DNA of 64,000 nucleotides from assembly GCA_963840805.1 (NCBI GenBank), contig CAWJAJ010000015.1, positions 310,001 to 374,000 on the forward strand, written 5' to 3'. The position numbers were made by a program, and so were the translations under genes. Numbering within the stretch: the stretch's first letter is position 1; the number at the start of each line of letters is the position of its first letter. The notes beneath the pieces were generated by a model, which made no database searches, was not told the DNA's origin, and saw only the letters and a program-made list of their open reading frames with translations. Positions 32,162 to 42,195 of this stretch are shown here, piece after piece. The stretch comes from CADEEN01 sp963840805 (GTDB lineage: Bacteria > Pseudomonadota > Gammaproteobacteria > Burkholderiales > Burkholderiaceae_C).

Positions 32162-33075
32162 CAGGCCTTCTTTTCGTTGGAACGGCGGATCGCGTCGTTG
32201 ATCTCTTTGATCGATCGCTCGATTTCCGCTTCGTCGAGTTCGTCGGGCGGAACATCGCCGACGACACCGGCCTGGATGGTGGAGGCGAACACCTCCTCGC
32301 CCAGGTCCTGCGTGGAGATGCCGCCGACGCTGTCGCTGTTCTCCGCCGACTCCCATTCCACAGAGATCACCGTGACGTTGTCACTTTTCGGGCCGGCATT
32401 GCGCAGCGCCTGCTCGACCAGTTCGGGCACCGCGTCGGAGATCGGGCGCTGCGCCAGCTGCGACGCAATCACGGCATCGGTGACGCTGCCCCACAGGCCG
32501 TCGGAGCACAGCAACAGGCGGTCGCCGGCATGCAGCAGCAACGGCCCGGCGGTGTCGACCACCGGCTTGCCAGGGCTGCCCAGGCACGTGAACAGCACGT
32601 TGCGGTTGAACTTCTCGCCCATCGGCACCACGTGCGACAGCGTTTCCTGCAGCTCGGTGTAGGAGTGGTCGCGGGTGCGGGCGATCAGCTTGTCGCCTCG
32701 CACCAGGTACAGCCGGGAGTCGCCGCAATGCGCCCAGAAGGCCGCGTTGCCCTGCATCACGCAGGCCACGACCGTCGTGCGCGGCGTATCCATCAGCGCC
32801 TTCTCGGTCGCGTAGCGCAGCAACCGGTGGTGCGCCGCCATGATGGCATCGTGCAGGAAGCGCAGCGGGTCGGCCAGCGTCGGCTTGGCATCGCGCTGGA
32901 ACAGCGCCGCCATGGTTTGCAGGGCCAGTTGCGAGGCCACCTCGCCCTCCGGGTGACCACCCATGCCGTCGGCCAGCGCGAACAGCCCCGCATCCCGCGT
33001 GTAGCAATAGCCCATGCGGTCTTCGTTCTTCTCGCGGCCGCCCTTGCGGCTGATCTGGTAGACGCTGAATCGCAT
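32161..33075 (-). CDS. PP2C-type Ser/Thr protein phosphatase
   Basis: Metal-dependent phosphatase of 304 residues, intact. Metal-binding motifs are in order: KNEDRMGY, LFALADGMGGHPEGEVAS, FWAHCGDSRLYLVRG, LLLCSDGLWG and KSDNVTVISVEW. An acidic C-terminal extension of about 50 residues follows the catalytic domain. The adjacent kinase is the natural counterpart, and both precede rph. The SpoT- and omega-containing operon is divergent, so no direct link is implied. Confidence 0.9.
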   Translation of the reverse strand: MRFSVYQISRKGGREKNEDRMGYCYTRDAGLFALADGMGGHPEGEVASQLALQTMAALFQRDAKPTLADPLRFLHDAIMAAHHRLLRYATEKALMDTPRTTVVACVMQGNAAFWAHCGDSRLYLVRGDKLIARTRDHSYTELQETLSHVVPMGEKFNRNVLFTCLGSPGKPVVDTAGPLLLHAGDRLLLCSDGLWGSVTDAVIASQLAQRPISDAVPELVEQALRNAGPKSDNVTVISVEWESAENSDSVGGISTQDLGEEVFASTIQAGVVGDVPPDELDEAEIERSIKEINDAIRRSNEKKA

Positions 33076-33173
33076 GAATGACTGGTGGCCGCAGAGGTCT
33101 CAACCCGCTCGCCGGGCCGCCCCAAGGGCGGATTGCGCCCACTCGGGAGGCAGGAGCGAAGCGACGTGGGGGC
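33076..33173. repeat. Dispersed GC-rich repeat between kinase and phosphatase genes
   Basis: The 98-bp gap contains GCCGCCCCAAGGGCGG, a small hairpin, followed by a stretch reading CGGGAGGCAGGAGCGAAGC and ending GTGGGGGCTC. I recall this GCCGCCCC-AAG-GGCGG family as one of the common intergenic repeats of Comamonadaceae-type genomes. It separates two genes of one functional pair without obvious promoter elements. Confidence 0.55.
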
Positions 33174-34143
33174 TCACGCCTTCGCGCCGGTCTTGAGGTT
33201 CTCGAGCTGAAGCTTCAGGCGCTCGCTGAAGCTCAGCTTGGTATAGCGGCGCTCGGTCTCGCGCGCCAACTCCTTTTGCAGTGCGAACACGCTTTGCGGC
33301 CGCGACAGCGGGTCCAGCGACATGCACCATTCGGTGACTTCGATCAGGTTGTCGGAGTACACGTTGCGCAGGCGCGAGAGGGACAGCGCCAGGCGGTCCT
33401 TCTCGATGCGCTGCGGCGCGTCGTTCGGCGGGTAGCCCTGCATGCAGGCGTAGATGCAGGCGCCGATGGCGTAGATGTCGGTCCAGGGGCCGAGCGATGC
33501 CGTCGCGGCGGTACATCTCGGGCGCCGCGAAGCCCGGCGTGTACATCGGGCGGATGAAGTTGCCTTCCTTGGACAGCACCTCGCGCGCCGCGCCGAAGTC
33601 GAGCAGCACCGCCTTGTTGTCGTTGGTGATGAAGATGTTGGCCGGCTTGATGTCCAGGTGCAGCATCTTGTGCTGGTGCACGATGCGCAGGCCGCGCAGG
33701 ATCTCGTCGAACAGGCTGCGGATGGTGCTCTCGCGGAACACCTTGTCGCGCTTCAGGTCGCGCGCGGTGACGATGAAGTCCTGCAGGGTGTCGCCCTGCA
33801 GGTAATTCATCACCATGTAGACGGTTTCGTTCTCGCGGAAGAAGTTCAGCACCGAGACCACGCTCGGATGGCTGATCTGCGCCAGCGAGCGGCCCTCCTC
33901 GAAGAAGCTCTTCAGGCCCAGGCGGTACAGCGGCAGCTTGTCGGGCTTGACGCGCGGCGTGAGCTCGCCCGGCGAGCGTTCGGCCAGCGAGGCCGGCAGG
34001 TATTCCTTCAGCGCCACCAGATGGCGCTGCTCGTCTTCGGCCAGGTAGACGACGCCGAACCCGCCGGCCGCCAGCTTCTTGACGATCTGGTAGCCCCCGA
34101 CCACGGTGCCCGCCGGCAGCGGGGCGGGTTTGGGCTTTGACAT
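33174..34143 (-). CDS. Eukaryotic-type Ser/Thr protein kinase (frame break)
   Basis: Hanks-type kinase, 322 residues after correction, cytosolic with no transmembrane segment. Gly loop KLAAGGFGVVYLAED, the ATP-binding Lys in VALKEYLPA, catalytic loop MLHLDIKPANIFI and the DFG motif LLDFGAAREVLSKEG are all intact. The frame changes at about 33490 (GACGGCATCG for GACGCATCG); afterwards GPWTDIYAIGACIYACMQGY and the C-lobe continue. With the PP2C gene it forms a reversible phosphorylation pair. Targets are unknown. Confidence 0.85.
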
Positions 34144-34175
34144 AATCGAAATTTGCTCGTGGGCTGGAAGGGTCG

Positions 34176-35099
34176 ATGTCAGTTTACAGCATGACCGGAT
34201 ACGCCAGCGCCAGCGCTGGCGCGGCTCCGCAGGGCGAAGGCAACGCTGCCGGAACGCCCGGCGCGCGGCCGTTGGTGAGCGCCGAGTTGCGTTCGGTGAA
34301 TGGCCGCTTCCTCGACCTTTCGTTGCGTCTGCCCGATGAACTGCGGGCGCTCGAACCCGCGCTGCGCGAGCTCGTGGCCGGCAGCGTCAAGCGCGGCAAG
34401 GTCGAGTTGCGCATCGCCAGTGCGCGCGACCTGGAGGCCGGCCCGGTGGCGCCGGGCGCCGATCAGTTGAACCGTCTCTCGCGCATCGAGGCCACCGTCC
34501 ACAGTTGGTTGCCGAAGGCAGCGCCGCTGTCGGTGCACGAGGCGATGCAATGGTGCCGCGGCGGCGCGGCGGCCGAGCCGCTCGACGACAGCGCGCTGCG
34601 CGCCGCACGCATCGCGGTGGCCGCGTTGTGCGAGGCGCGCGGCCGCGAGGGCGCCAAGCTGGCGGTCGTGCTGCACGAACGCATCGGCCACCTCCGCGCG
34701 CTCGCCGCGCAGGCCAAGCCACTGCTGCCGGCGGTGTTGCAGCGACAGCAGCAACGTTTCCTCGAGCGTTGGAACGAGGCCCTGCAGGCCAGCGGCGCCG
34801 CACAGTCCGTCAGCGCGCAGGCATTGCAGGAACGCGCGCTCAACGAAGCCGCGGCCTTCGCCATCCGCATCGACGTGGCCGAAGAACTGGCACGGCTCGC
34901 GGCCCATCTCGACGAGATCGAGCGCCTGCTGAAACAAGGCGGCGAGATCGGCAAGCGGCTGGACTTCCTGATCCAGGAGTTGCATCGCGAAGCCAACACG
35001 CTGGGATCGAAATCCGCCGCGCTGGAATTGACCGGCGTGTCGGTGGAGATGAAGGTCGCCATCGAGCAGATGCGCGAACAGGTGCAGAACATCGAGTAA
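34176..35099 (+). CDS. yicC: YicC-family endoribonuclease
   Basis: Protein of 307 residues, intact. The N-terminal YicC_N domain begins SMTGYASASAG and has AELRSVNGRFLDLSLRLPDE; the C-terminal DUF1732 domain contains ELARLAAHLDEIERLL and IQELHREANTLGSKSA, both diagnostic. Characterised relatives are endoribonucleases that act on small RNAs. It is the first gene of the yicC-gmk-rpoZ-spoT series, 15 bases before gmk. Confidence 0.92.
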   Translation: MSVYSMTGYASASAGAAPQGEGNAAGTPGARPLVSAELRSVNGRFLDLSLRLPDELRALEPALRELVAGSVKRGKVELRIASARDLEAGPVAPGADQLNRLSRIEATVHSWLPKAAPLSVHEAMQWCRGGAAAEPLDDSALRAARIAVAALCEARGREGAKLAVVLHERIGHLRALAAQAKPLLPAVLQRQQQRFLERWNEALQASGAAQSVSAQALQERALNEAAAFAIRIDVAEELARLAAHLDEIERLLKQGGEIGKRLDFLIQELHREANTLGSKSAALELTGVSVEMKVAIEQMREQVQNIE

Positions 35100-35114
35100 C
35101 CACACCGCCCCGCC

Positions 35115-35737
35115 ATGGAAACCCCCGGCAACCTGTTCGTCGTCGCCGCGCCCAGTGGGGCCGGCAAATCGAGCCTGGTCAACGCGCTGCTCGAACTCGA
35201 TTCGCACCTGGCGCTGTCGGTGTCGCACACCACCCGCGCGCCGCGCGGCCAGGAGCAGCACGGCCGCGAGTACTGGTTCGTCGACGAGACGCGAATTCCG
35301 CGCGATGGTCGCGCGTGACGAGTTCTTCGAATGGGCGCAGGTGCACGGCCACCTGTACGGCACCTCGCGCAAGGCCATCCAGCAGCGGCTCGAGCATGGC
35401 GAGGACGTGGTGCTCGAAATCGATTGGCAGGGAGCTCTGCAGATCAAGCAACTGTTCGAACACGCGGTGCTGATCTTCATCCTGCCGCCGAGCTGGGACG
35501 AATTGCGCCAGCGCCTGCAGCGCCGCGGCGAAGACCGGCCCGGAAGTCATCGAGCAGCGCATGGCCAATGCACGCCAGGAGGTGCCCCATGCCCGCGACT
35601 TCGACTTCGTTATAATCAACGCCCTGTTCGAGACGGCGTTGTTCGACCTGAAGACCGTCGTCCATTCGCAGCGCCTGAAGTACGCCGCGCAGCAGCGCAA
35701 CAAGTCGCAGGTGTTCGCCGCGCTGAACCTGATCTGA
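35115..35737 (+). CDS. gmk: Guanylate kinase (frame breaks)
   Basis: Phosphorylates GMP to GDP, 206 residues after correction. The P-loop VVAAPSGAGKSSLVNALLE is at the N-terminus; then SVSHTTRAPRGQEQHGREYW, then EFFEWAQVHGHLYGTS and EIDWQGALQIKQL. Frame changes lie near 35290 (ACGCGAATTCC) and at 35539-35541 (CGGCCCGG for CGGCCGG). Both halves and the C-terminal VIINALFETAL region are conserved. It is essential in most bacteria, so a sequence error is the likely cause. The protein also provides the GDP used for ppGpp, made by the downstream spoT. Confidence 0.87.
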
Positions 35738-35773
35738 TTCCCTCTGCCCCACGCTCTACACCGAGAAGGCCCC

Positions 35774-35980
35774 ATGGCTCGCATCACCGTCGAAGACTGC
35801 CTGACCAAGATCCCCAACCGCTTCCAGCTGGTGCTGGCCGCCACCTACCGTGCGCGCATGCTGAGCCAGGGCCATGCGCCCAAGGTCGACGCGCGGCACA
35901 ACAAGCCCGGCGTCGTCGCGCTGCGAGAAATCGCCGCCGGCGAGATCGGCATCGAGATGCTGCGCAAGGTGCCGATCTAA
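35774..35980 (+). CDS. rpoZ: RNA polymerase omega subunit
   Basis: Small subunit (68 residues) that helps assemble RNA polymerase and contributes to the ppGpp binding site. MARITVEDCLTKIPNRFQLV and the VDARHNKPGVVALREIAAG stretch are canonical for betaproteobacterial omega. It lies 36 bases after gmk and is followed by a strong intrinsic terminator, so transcription of spoT probably starts anew or depends on read-through. Confidence 0.95.
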   Translation: MARITVEDCLTKIPNRFQLVLAATYRARMLSQGHAPKVDARHNKPGVVALREIAAGEIGIEMLRKVPI

Positions 35981-36000
35981 CCCGCGCGACCACCCTTTCC

Positions 36001-36035
36001 CGGGCGCCTGCCGGCAACGGCCAGGCGCCCGTTTT
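36001..36035 (+). terminator. Intrinsic terminator after rpoZ
   Basis: CGGGCGCCTG and CAGGCGCCCG form a perfect 10-bp stem, with a further internal GCCGGC/ACGGC-type pairing in the 11-base loop, followed directly by TTTT. It is 20 bases after the rpoZ stop and is the clearest rho-independent terminator in the window. Confidence 0.85.
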
Positions 36036-36092
36036 CATTGGACCGCCCCCCTGCGTCAACGAAGGACGTCTCGGGCGCGCTACATTGCGGTC

Positions 36093-38380
36093 GTGGGCAT
36101 TCGATCCTTCGCCGTTGACCTGCTGCCGACCGCGCTGCAGCAGATCTCGTCGCGCGCGTCGACGCCCAAGCAGACCGACCGCCCCGAAGCTGCGTCGTTC
36201 GCGGCTCTGACGGACAAGCTCGGCTACCTGAGCAAGGCCGAGATCCGGCAGGTGCGCGACGCCTTCAAGTTCGCCGATGAGGCGCATCTGGGCCAGTTGC
36301 GTGCCAGCGGCGAACCGTACATCACGCACCCGATCGCAGTGGCGGGCCTGTGCGCCGACTGGAAGCTCGACGTGCAGGCGATCATGGCCGCGCTGATGCA
36401 CGACGCGATGGAGGATTGCGGCGTCACCAAGCCCGAGCTGATCGAGCGCTTCGGCGCGCCGACCGCCGAGTTGGTCGACGGCCTGACCAAGCTCGACAAG
36501 CTGCGCTTCTCCACCCGCGAGGAGTCGCAGGCGGAATCGTTCCGCAAGATGCTGCTGGCGATGGCGCGCGACGTGCGCGTGATCCTGGTCAAGCTGGCCG
36601 ACCGCCTGCACAACATGCGCACGGTCAGCGCGATCGCCGCCGACAAGCGCAGCCGCATCGCCCGCGAAACACTGGACATCTACGCACCCATCGCCCACCG
36701 GCTGGGCCTGAACCAGATCTACCGCGAATTGCAGGAGCTGTCGTTCGCGCAGCTCTACCCGTGGCGCCACGCCGCGCTCGGCCAAGGCGCTGGCGCGGGC
36801 GCGCGGCACCCGGCGCGACATCGTCGAGCGCGTGCAGAAGGACGTCGAGAAGGCCTTCGCCGCGGCCAAGCTCAAGGTGCAGGTGTCGGGCCGCGAGAAG
36901 ACGGTCTATTCGATCTTCCGCAAGATGCGCGAGAAGCACAGCAGCTTTGCCAACGTCAGCGACCTCTTCGGCTTTCGCATCGTCGTCGCGCAGGTTGTCC
37001 GATTGCTACCTCGCGCTGGGCGTGCTGCACCAGCTCTACAAGCCGGTGCCGGGCCGCTTCAAGGACTACATCGCGATCCCCAAGGCCAACGGCTACCAGT
37101 CGCTGCACACGACGCTGGTCAGCCCGCTGGGCACGGCGGTCGAGTTCCAGATCCGTACCGAGCCGATGAACGCGGTGGCCGAGAGCGGCATCGCGGCGCA
37201 CTGGATGTACAAGACCAAGCGCAGCGGCAGCGACGACGCACAGCACCTCGGCGCGGGCTGGCTGCAGTCGCTGATCGACATCCAGGACGACACGCGCGAT
37301 GCCGCCGAGTTCCTCGAACACGTCAAGATCGACCTGTTCCCGGAAGCCGTCTACGTCTTCACGCCCAAGTCACGCATCCTGGCGCTGCCGCGCGGCGCCA
37401 CGCCGGTGGACTTCGCCTACGCCATCCACTCCGATGTCGGCGACCACTGCGTCGCGGCCGCCGTCAACGGCGAGGCCGTCGCACTGCGCACCGAGCTGAA
37501 GAGCGGCGACGTGGTCGAGATCACCACGGCACCGGGCGCCAAGCCCAACCCGTCGTGGCTCAACTTCGTGCGCACCGGCCGCGCGCGCTCGAAGATCCGC
37601 CACCACCTGAAGAACATGGAGCACGAGGAATCGCGCTCGCTGGGCGAGCGGCTGCTGGCGCAGGCCTTGCGGGGCGAGGGGTTGCTGATGCCCTCGTCCG
37701 ACCCCGGCGATGAGGCCTCGGCAGCGCTGTGGCAGCAACTCACCCGCTGGAGCGGGAACCGCGCGCGCAGCGACCTGATGGTCGACATCGGCCTGGGCCG
37801 CAAGATCGCGTCGATCGTGGCCAAGCGGCTGGCGCACCTGATGGCCGAGCGCGGCGCCCGCCCCGATGCCGTCACATTGAGCCGGCAGCACTTCGGCACC
37901 GACGCCGGCGGCGACCAGGCCCTGACGAACGGCCTGGTCTCCATCGACGGCGGCGAGGGCGCGTCGATCCAGCTCGCGACCTGCTGCCGCCCGATCCCCG
38001 GGGACGCCATCGTCGGCTACCTTGGCCGCGGCGAAGGCCTGACCGTTCACACCGCCGAGTGCTCGGTCGGCAAGCGCCTGTACGAGCGCGACAGCGAACG
38101 CTGGCTGCCCGTCGAATGGGCTGAGCAGCCGGTGCGGCCGTTCGAGACCGCCGTCACCGTGCTGGTGCAGAACGGCAAGGGGGTGCTGGCGCGCGTGGCC
38201 GCCGCGGTGAGTGCCACCGAGGCCGACATCAACCACCTCGACATGGGCAACGAGCCGGCCAGCGACAGTGCCGAATTCCGCATGCTGCTGGCCGTGCGCG
38301 ACCGCCAGCACCTGGCCGACGTGCTGCGCACGTTGAAGCGCGCACCGTCTGTGCTGCGCGTCGCCCGCGTGAAGGGCTGA
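36093..38380 (+). CDS. spoT: Bifunctional (p)ppGpp synthase/hydrolase (frame breaks)
   Basis: RelA/SpoT-family alarmone enzyme, 761 residues after correction. The HD hydrolase domain retains HPIAVAGLC and ALMHDAMEDCG (His-Asp and Glu-Asp pair), so it should be able to degrade ppGpp. The synthetase domain has DLFGFRIVVAQ and GYQSLHTTLVSPLGTAVEFQ. TGS (EAVYVFTPKSRILALPRGAT) and C-terminal ACT domains follow. Frame changes are at 36780-36781 (CTCGGCC for CTCGCC) and near 36993 (CAGGTTG for CAGTTG). A GTG start gives GIRSFAVDLLPTAL at the N-terminus. Confidence 0.88.
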
Positions 38381-38395
38381 GCGCCCCGTGGCGCC

Positions 38396-38419
38396 GCCTG
38401 CCGACGGGCGCGGGCAGGC
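38396..38419. terminator. Bidirectional hairpin between spoT and the LysR gene
   Basis: GCCTGCC and GGCAGGC form a 7-bp stem around a 10-base loop in the 39-base gap between two convergent genes. No T-run is present on either side. Confidence 0.4.
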
Positions 38420-39319
38420 TCAAGACCAGAGCGACAGCAGCAGTTCGCGCGCCAGCGCCATGCCCTGCTCGATCAGCGGGCCGCGCGGGCGCTGCGCCGA
38501 CGTCGCCAGCCAGAGCGTGGCCGTCAACGGCGGCGAGCCGATCGGCCGCAGCTGAAACGCGCCCTCCTTGCCGCTGGTGCGTATCGCGTTGTGCGACAGC
38601 ACTGCGCTGACGCCGCCCTGCTGCACCAGGTCGAGCATCGCGGGAACGCTGTCGATCTCCAGTGCGACCGAGGCGCGTCGCCCTTCGCCGGCCAGCGCCG
38701 ACTCCAGCAGCATGCGCACCGAATTCGGCCGGCTCGGGATCACCAGCGCGCGGTCGGCGATTTCTGCCAGCGTTGCCGGCAGCCCGATCAGCGGCGCCGG
38801 CTCGGCGCGGGCCGACACCAGGAACAGCGGTTCGTGCAGCACCGGCACCAGGTCGATGGCCGGCGACGGCGTGACGTTGTAGACCACGGCACAGTCGACG
38901 CGGCCGAGCACCAACCACTCCAGAGCGTAGGTCGACAGCCCTTCGACGACGCTCAGCGTGGCATTGGGCAGGCGGGCGCTGAATGCCTCTACCAGCGGCC
39001 CGGTCAGGGTGCGCGCAACGCTCGGCGGCAGCGCGATGGCCAGCCGGCCCGACACCGCGCCGCGCCGGTCCTCGAGATCCTGGCGCGCGCGGTCGACCTG
39101 CTGCAGGATGCCGCGCGCATGGGCTAGCAGCCGCTTGCCGGCTTCGGTCAGCGTGACGCCGCGGCCGTTGCGCTCCAGCAGCCGCTGTCGCAGTTCGACT
39201 TCGAGCGCGCGCACCTGCCGGCTGAGTGCCGGCTGCGCCACGCGCAGGTAACTCGAGGCCCGCGTAAAGCTGCCGAGCTCCGCGACATGCGCAAAGTATT
39301 CGAGCTGCTTCAGATCCAT
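38420..39319 (-). CDS. LysR-type transcriptional regulator of the lig cluster
   Basis: LTTR of 299 residues, intact. The N-terminal winged helix-turn-helix is clear (LEYFAHVAELGSFTRASSYL, VAQPALSRQVRALEVEL); the rest is the effector-binding domain. It is divergent from ligJ with a 170-bp gap containing an inverted repeat, the usual arrangement for an activator of the catabolic genes. The inducer could be a pathway intermediate such as a pyrone dicarboxylate or oxalomesaconate; this is inferred from position only. Confidence 0.88.
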   Translation of the reverse strand: MDLKQLEYFAHVAELGSFTRASSYLRVAQPALSRQVRALEVELRQRLLERNGRGVTLTEAGKRLLAHARGILQQVDRARQDLEDRRGAVSGRLAIALPPSVARTLTGPLVEAFSARLPNATLSVVEGLSTYALEWLVLGRVDCAVVYNVTPSPAIDLVPVLHEPLFLVSARAEPAPLIGLPATLAEIADRALVIPSRPNSVRMLLESALAGEGRRASVALEIDSVPAMLDLVQQGGVSAVLSHNAIRTSGKEGAFQLRPIGSPPLTATLWLATSAQRPRGPLIEQGMALARELLLSLWS

Positions 39320-39325
39320 GCCGGA

Positions 39326-39355
39326 ATGATATATCTGCTAGATGCGATATCTCAT
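39326..39355. promoter_or_regulatory. Candidate LysR operator between the regulator and ligJ
   Basis: ATGATATATC and GATATCTCAT form an interrupted dyad (9 of 10 positions) with a 10-base spacer. It is markedly AT-rich within GC-rich DNA and begins 7 bases from the regulator's start codon. LTTR autoregulatory sites are commonly found at this position. Confidence 0.5.
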
Positions 39356-39489
39356 TGATGAATGGTCTCGGCTGCCCAACAATCGCCTCCTCGGTCAGCC
39401 GGCGACGGCGCGATGCAGCACCCGGCCCCTGCCGCTGCATGTGTCGCCAGGCTAGGGCCCCGGGCAGCGTTTTGCGGAGAAGACAAGCC

Positions 39490-40520
39490 ATGATCATCGA
39501 TTGCCACGGCCACTACACCACCGCACCCAAGGCGCTGGAAACCTGGCGCAACCAGCAGATCGCCGGCATCAAGGACCCGTCGGTCAAGCCCAAGGCGGCC
39601 GACCTGAAGATCAGCGACGACGAGTTGCGCGAATCGATCGAGAGCAACCAGCTGCGCCTGATGAAGGAGCGCGGCAGCGACCTGACGATCTTCAGCCCGC
39701 GCGCCAGCTTCATGGCCCACCACATCGGCGACTTCGAGGTCTCGTCGACCTGGTCGGCGATCTGCAACGAGCTCTGCTACCGCGTCAGCCAGCTCTTCCC
39801 CGACCACTTCATCCCGGCCGCGATGCTGCCGCAGAGCCCGGGCGTCGACCCGAAGACCTGCATTCCCGAGCTGGTGAAGTGCGTCGAGCAGTACGGCAAC
39901 GTCGGCATCAACCTGAACCCCGACCCGTCGGGCGGGCACTGGACCAGCGCCGCCGCTGTCCGACCGGCACTGGTACCCGATCTACGAAAAGATGGTCGAG
40001 TACGACATCCCGGCGATGATCCACGTCAGCACGAGCTGCAACGCGTGCTTCCACACCACCGGCGCGCACTACCTGAACGCCGACACGACGGCCTTCATGC
40101 AGTGCCTGACCGTCGGACCTGTTCAAGGACTTTCCGACCCTGCGCTTCATCATCCCGCACGGCGGCGGCGCGGTGCCCTACCACTGGGGCCGTTTCCGCG
40201 GCCTGGCGCAGGAGCTGAAGAAGCCGCTGCTGAAGGACCACCTGCTGAACAACATCTTCTTCGACACCTGCGTCTACCACCAGCCGGGCATCGACCTGCT
40301 GACCAAGGTGATCCCGGTCAAGAACATCCTGTTCGCCAGCGAGATGATCGGCGCGGTGCGCGGCATCGACCCCGAGACCGGCCACTACTACGACGACACC
40401 AAGCGCTACATCGAAGCCTCGACCATCGTCGTCGGCAGCGACCGGCACCAGATCTACGAAGGCAACGCGCGCCGCGTGTTCCCGCGCCTGGACCAGGCAC
40501 TACAACTGAAGGGCCGTTAG
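39490..40520 (+). CDS. ligJ: 4-oxalomesaconate hydratase, LigJ-type amidohydrolase (frame breaks)
   Basis: Amidohydrolase-superfamily hydratase converting 4-oxalomesaconate to 4-carboxy-4-hydroxy-2-oxoadipate. Metal ligands are seen in IIDCHGHYTT, and PAMIHVSTSCNACFHTTGAH and RFIIPHGGGAVPYHWGR are typical of LigJ. Corrected length is 342 residues, close to the LigJ enzymes I recall. Frame changes are near 39957 (GCCGCCGCTG) and at 40115-40116 (GTCGGACC for GTCGACC). First gene of the operon, divergent from the LysR regulator. Confidence 0.87.
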
Positions 40521-40546
40521 GCCCGCTACTCCATCGAAGGAATCAC

Positions 40547-41232
40547 ATGTACGAACTCGGCGTCGTCTATCGCAACATCAACCGCGCCGACGCGCACGTC
40601 GCCGCCAAGCTGGCGCCACTGGGCGCCTCCACCGTCCACGAGGCGATGGGCCGCGTCGGCCTGATGAAGACCTACATGCGCCCGATCTACGCCGGCGCGC
40701 AGGTCTCCGGCACGGCCGTCACCGTGCTGCTGCAGCCGGGCGACAACTGGATGCTGCACGTGGTGGCCGAGCAGATCAAGCCGGGCGACATCGTCGTCGC
40801 GGCGCTCACCACCGACAACACCGACGGCTTCTTCGGCGACCTGCTGGCGACCAGTCCTTCATGGCCCGCGGCGCCAAGGCCCTGGTGATCGACGGCGGCG
40901 TGCGCGACGTGAAGACGCTGACCGAGATGGGCTTCCCGGTCTGGAGCCGCGCGATCAGCTCCAAGGGCACGGTCAAGGCCACGCTCGGCTCGGTCAACAT
41001 CCCGGTGGTGTGTGCGGGCGCGCTGGTGCACCCGGGCGACGTGATCGTGGCCGACGACGACGGCGTGGTCTGCGTGCCGCGCGCGATGGCGCAGAAGACG
41101 CTCGACGCGGCCGTGGCACGCGAAGCCAACGAAGGCGACAAGCGCGCCAAGCTGGCCTCGGGCGTGCTCGGCCTGGACATGTACAAGATGCGCGAGCCGC
41201 TCGAGAAGGCCGGCCTGAAGTACATCGACTGA
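40547..41232 (+). CDS. ligK: 4-carboxy-4-hydroxy-2-oxoadipate aldolase (LigK/GalC, RraA fold; frame break)
   Basis: Aldolase splitting 4-carboxy-4-hydroxy-2-oxoadipate into pyruvate and oxaloacetate. The RraA-like fold has STVHEAMGRVGLM at the N-terminus and IDGGVRDVKTLTEMGFPVWS plus the metal site SSKGTVKATLGSVNIPV in the second frame. The break is near 40850 (ACCAGTCC). This time a base appears missing: restoring ACCCAG gives 228 residues, the expected LigK size. GAAGGA precedes the ATG; the stop is 2 bases from the next gene. Confidence 0.87.
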
Positions 41233-41234
41233 GC

Positions 41235-42160
41235 ATGAGTCCTGACCCGAAGCAGTGGCATGTCGGCCTCGTCGGCTACGGCGAGGTCGGGCGCATCCTG
41301 GCCGAAGACCTGCGCGCGCAGGGCATCGGTGTCAGCGCCTACGACCTCAAGCTCGGCGGCCCGCAGCAGGGCGCGCTGCGCGACCACGCGGCGACGCATG
41401 GCGTGACGCTCGCCGGCATCGCACGCGGCGCTGGCCGCGCAGGCCGACTTCATCGTCTCGGCCGTCACCGCGAGCCAGACCGTGGCCGTGGCGCAGGCGT
41501 GCGCGCCGGCCGTCAAGCGCGGCGCCTGGTTCCTCGATTTCAATTCCGCGTCGCCCGGCGCCAAGCAGCGCGCGGCGGCGCTGATCGACGGCGCCGGCGG
41601 CAGCTATGTCGAAGGCGCGGTGATGACCTCGATCCCGCCTTACCGCATCAAGGTGCCGCTGCTGCTCGGCGGCGCGCGCGCGGCCGAACTGGCGCCGCTG
41701 CTGACGCCTCCTCGGCTTCGACGCCAAGGTCGCGAGCGAGAAGCTCGGCGTCGCGTCGGCCACCAAGATGTGCCGCAGCGTGATGATCAAGGGCCTCGAG
41801 GCGATGGTCATCGAGAGCTTCACCGCCGCGCGCGCCTACGGCGTCGAAGATGCCGTGCTGGCCTCGCTGAAGGAGACCTTTCCCGGCATCGACTGGGAGA
41901 AGCAGGGCGCCTACTTCTTCCAGCGCGTCATCGAGCATGGCCGCCGGCGCAGCGAGGAAGTGCGCGAGGTCGCCGAGACGGTGCGCGAGGCCGGGCTCAC
42001 GCCGTGGTCGGCGCAAGGCACGGCCGAGCGCCAGGCCTGGGTCGCCGACCTGGCCGACGAAGGCGTGTTCGGCAAGAGGGGCACACCGGGATTTGCCCGC
42101 AGCAGCGACTGGCGCACCGAGGCCGACCGCCTGCTGGCCCACGTGAAGACAAAGGACTGA
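41235..42160 (+). CDS. NAD(P)-dependent oxidoreductase with DUF1932 domain (frame breaks)
   Basis: 6-phosphogluconate-dehydrogenase-like protein, 307 residues after correction. The N-terminal Rossmann motif is VGLVGYGEVGRILAEDL; the middle (DFNSASPGAKQ) matches the beta-hydroxyacid dehydrogenase signature, and the C-terminal helical part fits DUF1932. Frame changes: 41427-41428 (CGCGGCGC for CGCGCGC) and about 41706 (ACGCCTCC for ACGCTCC). Such a gene accompanies lig/gal clusters in other bacteria without an assigned step. It could reduce or oxidise a side-chain acid feeding the pathway. Confidence 0.75.
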
Positions 42161-42195
42161 AATGAAACCCGCTGCCATGACGCCGTGGATCCGGT

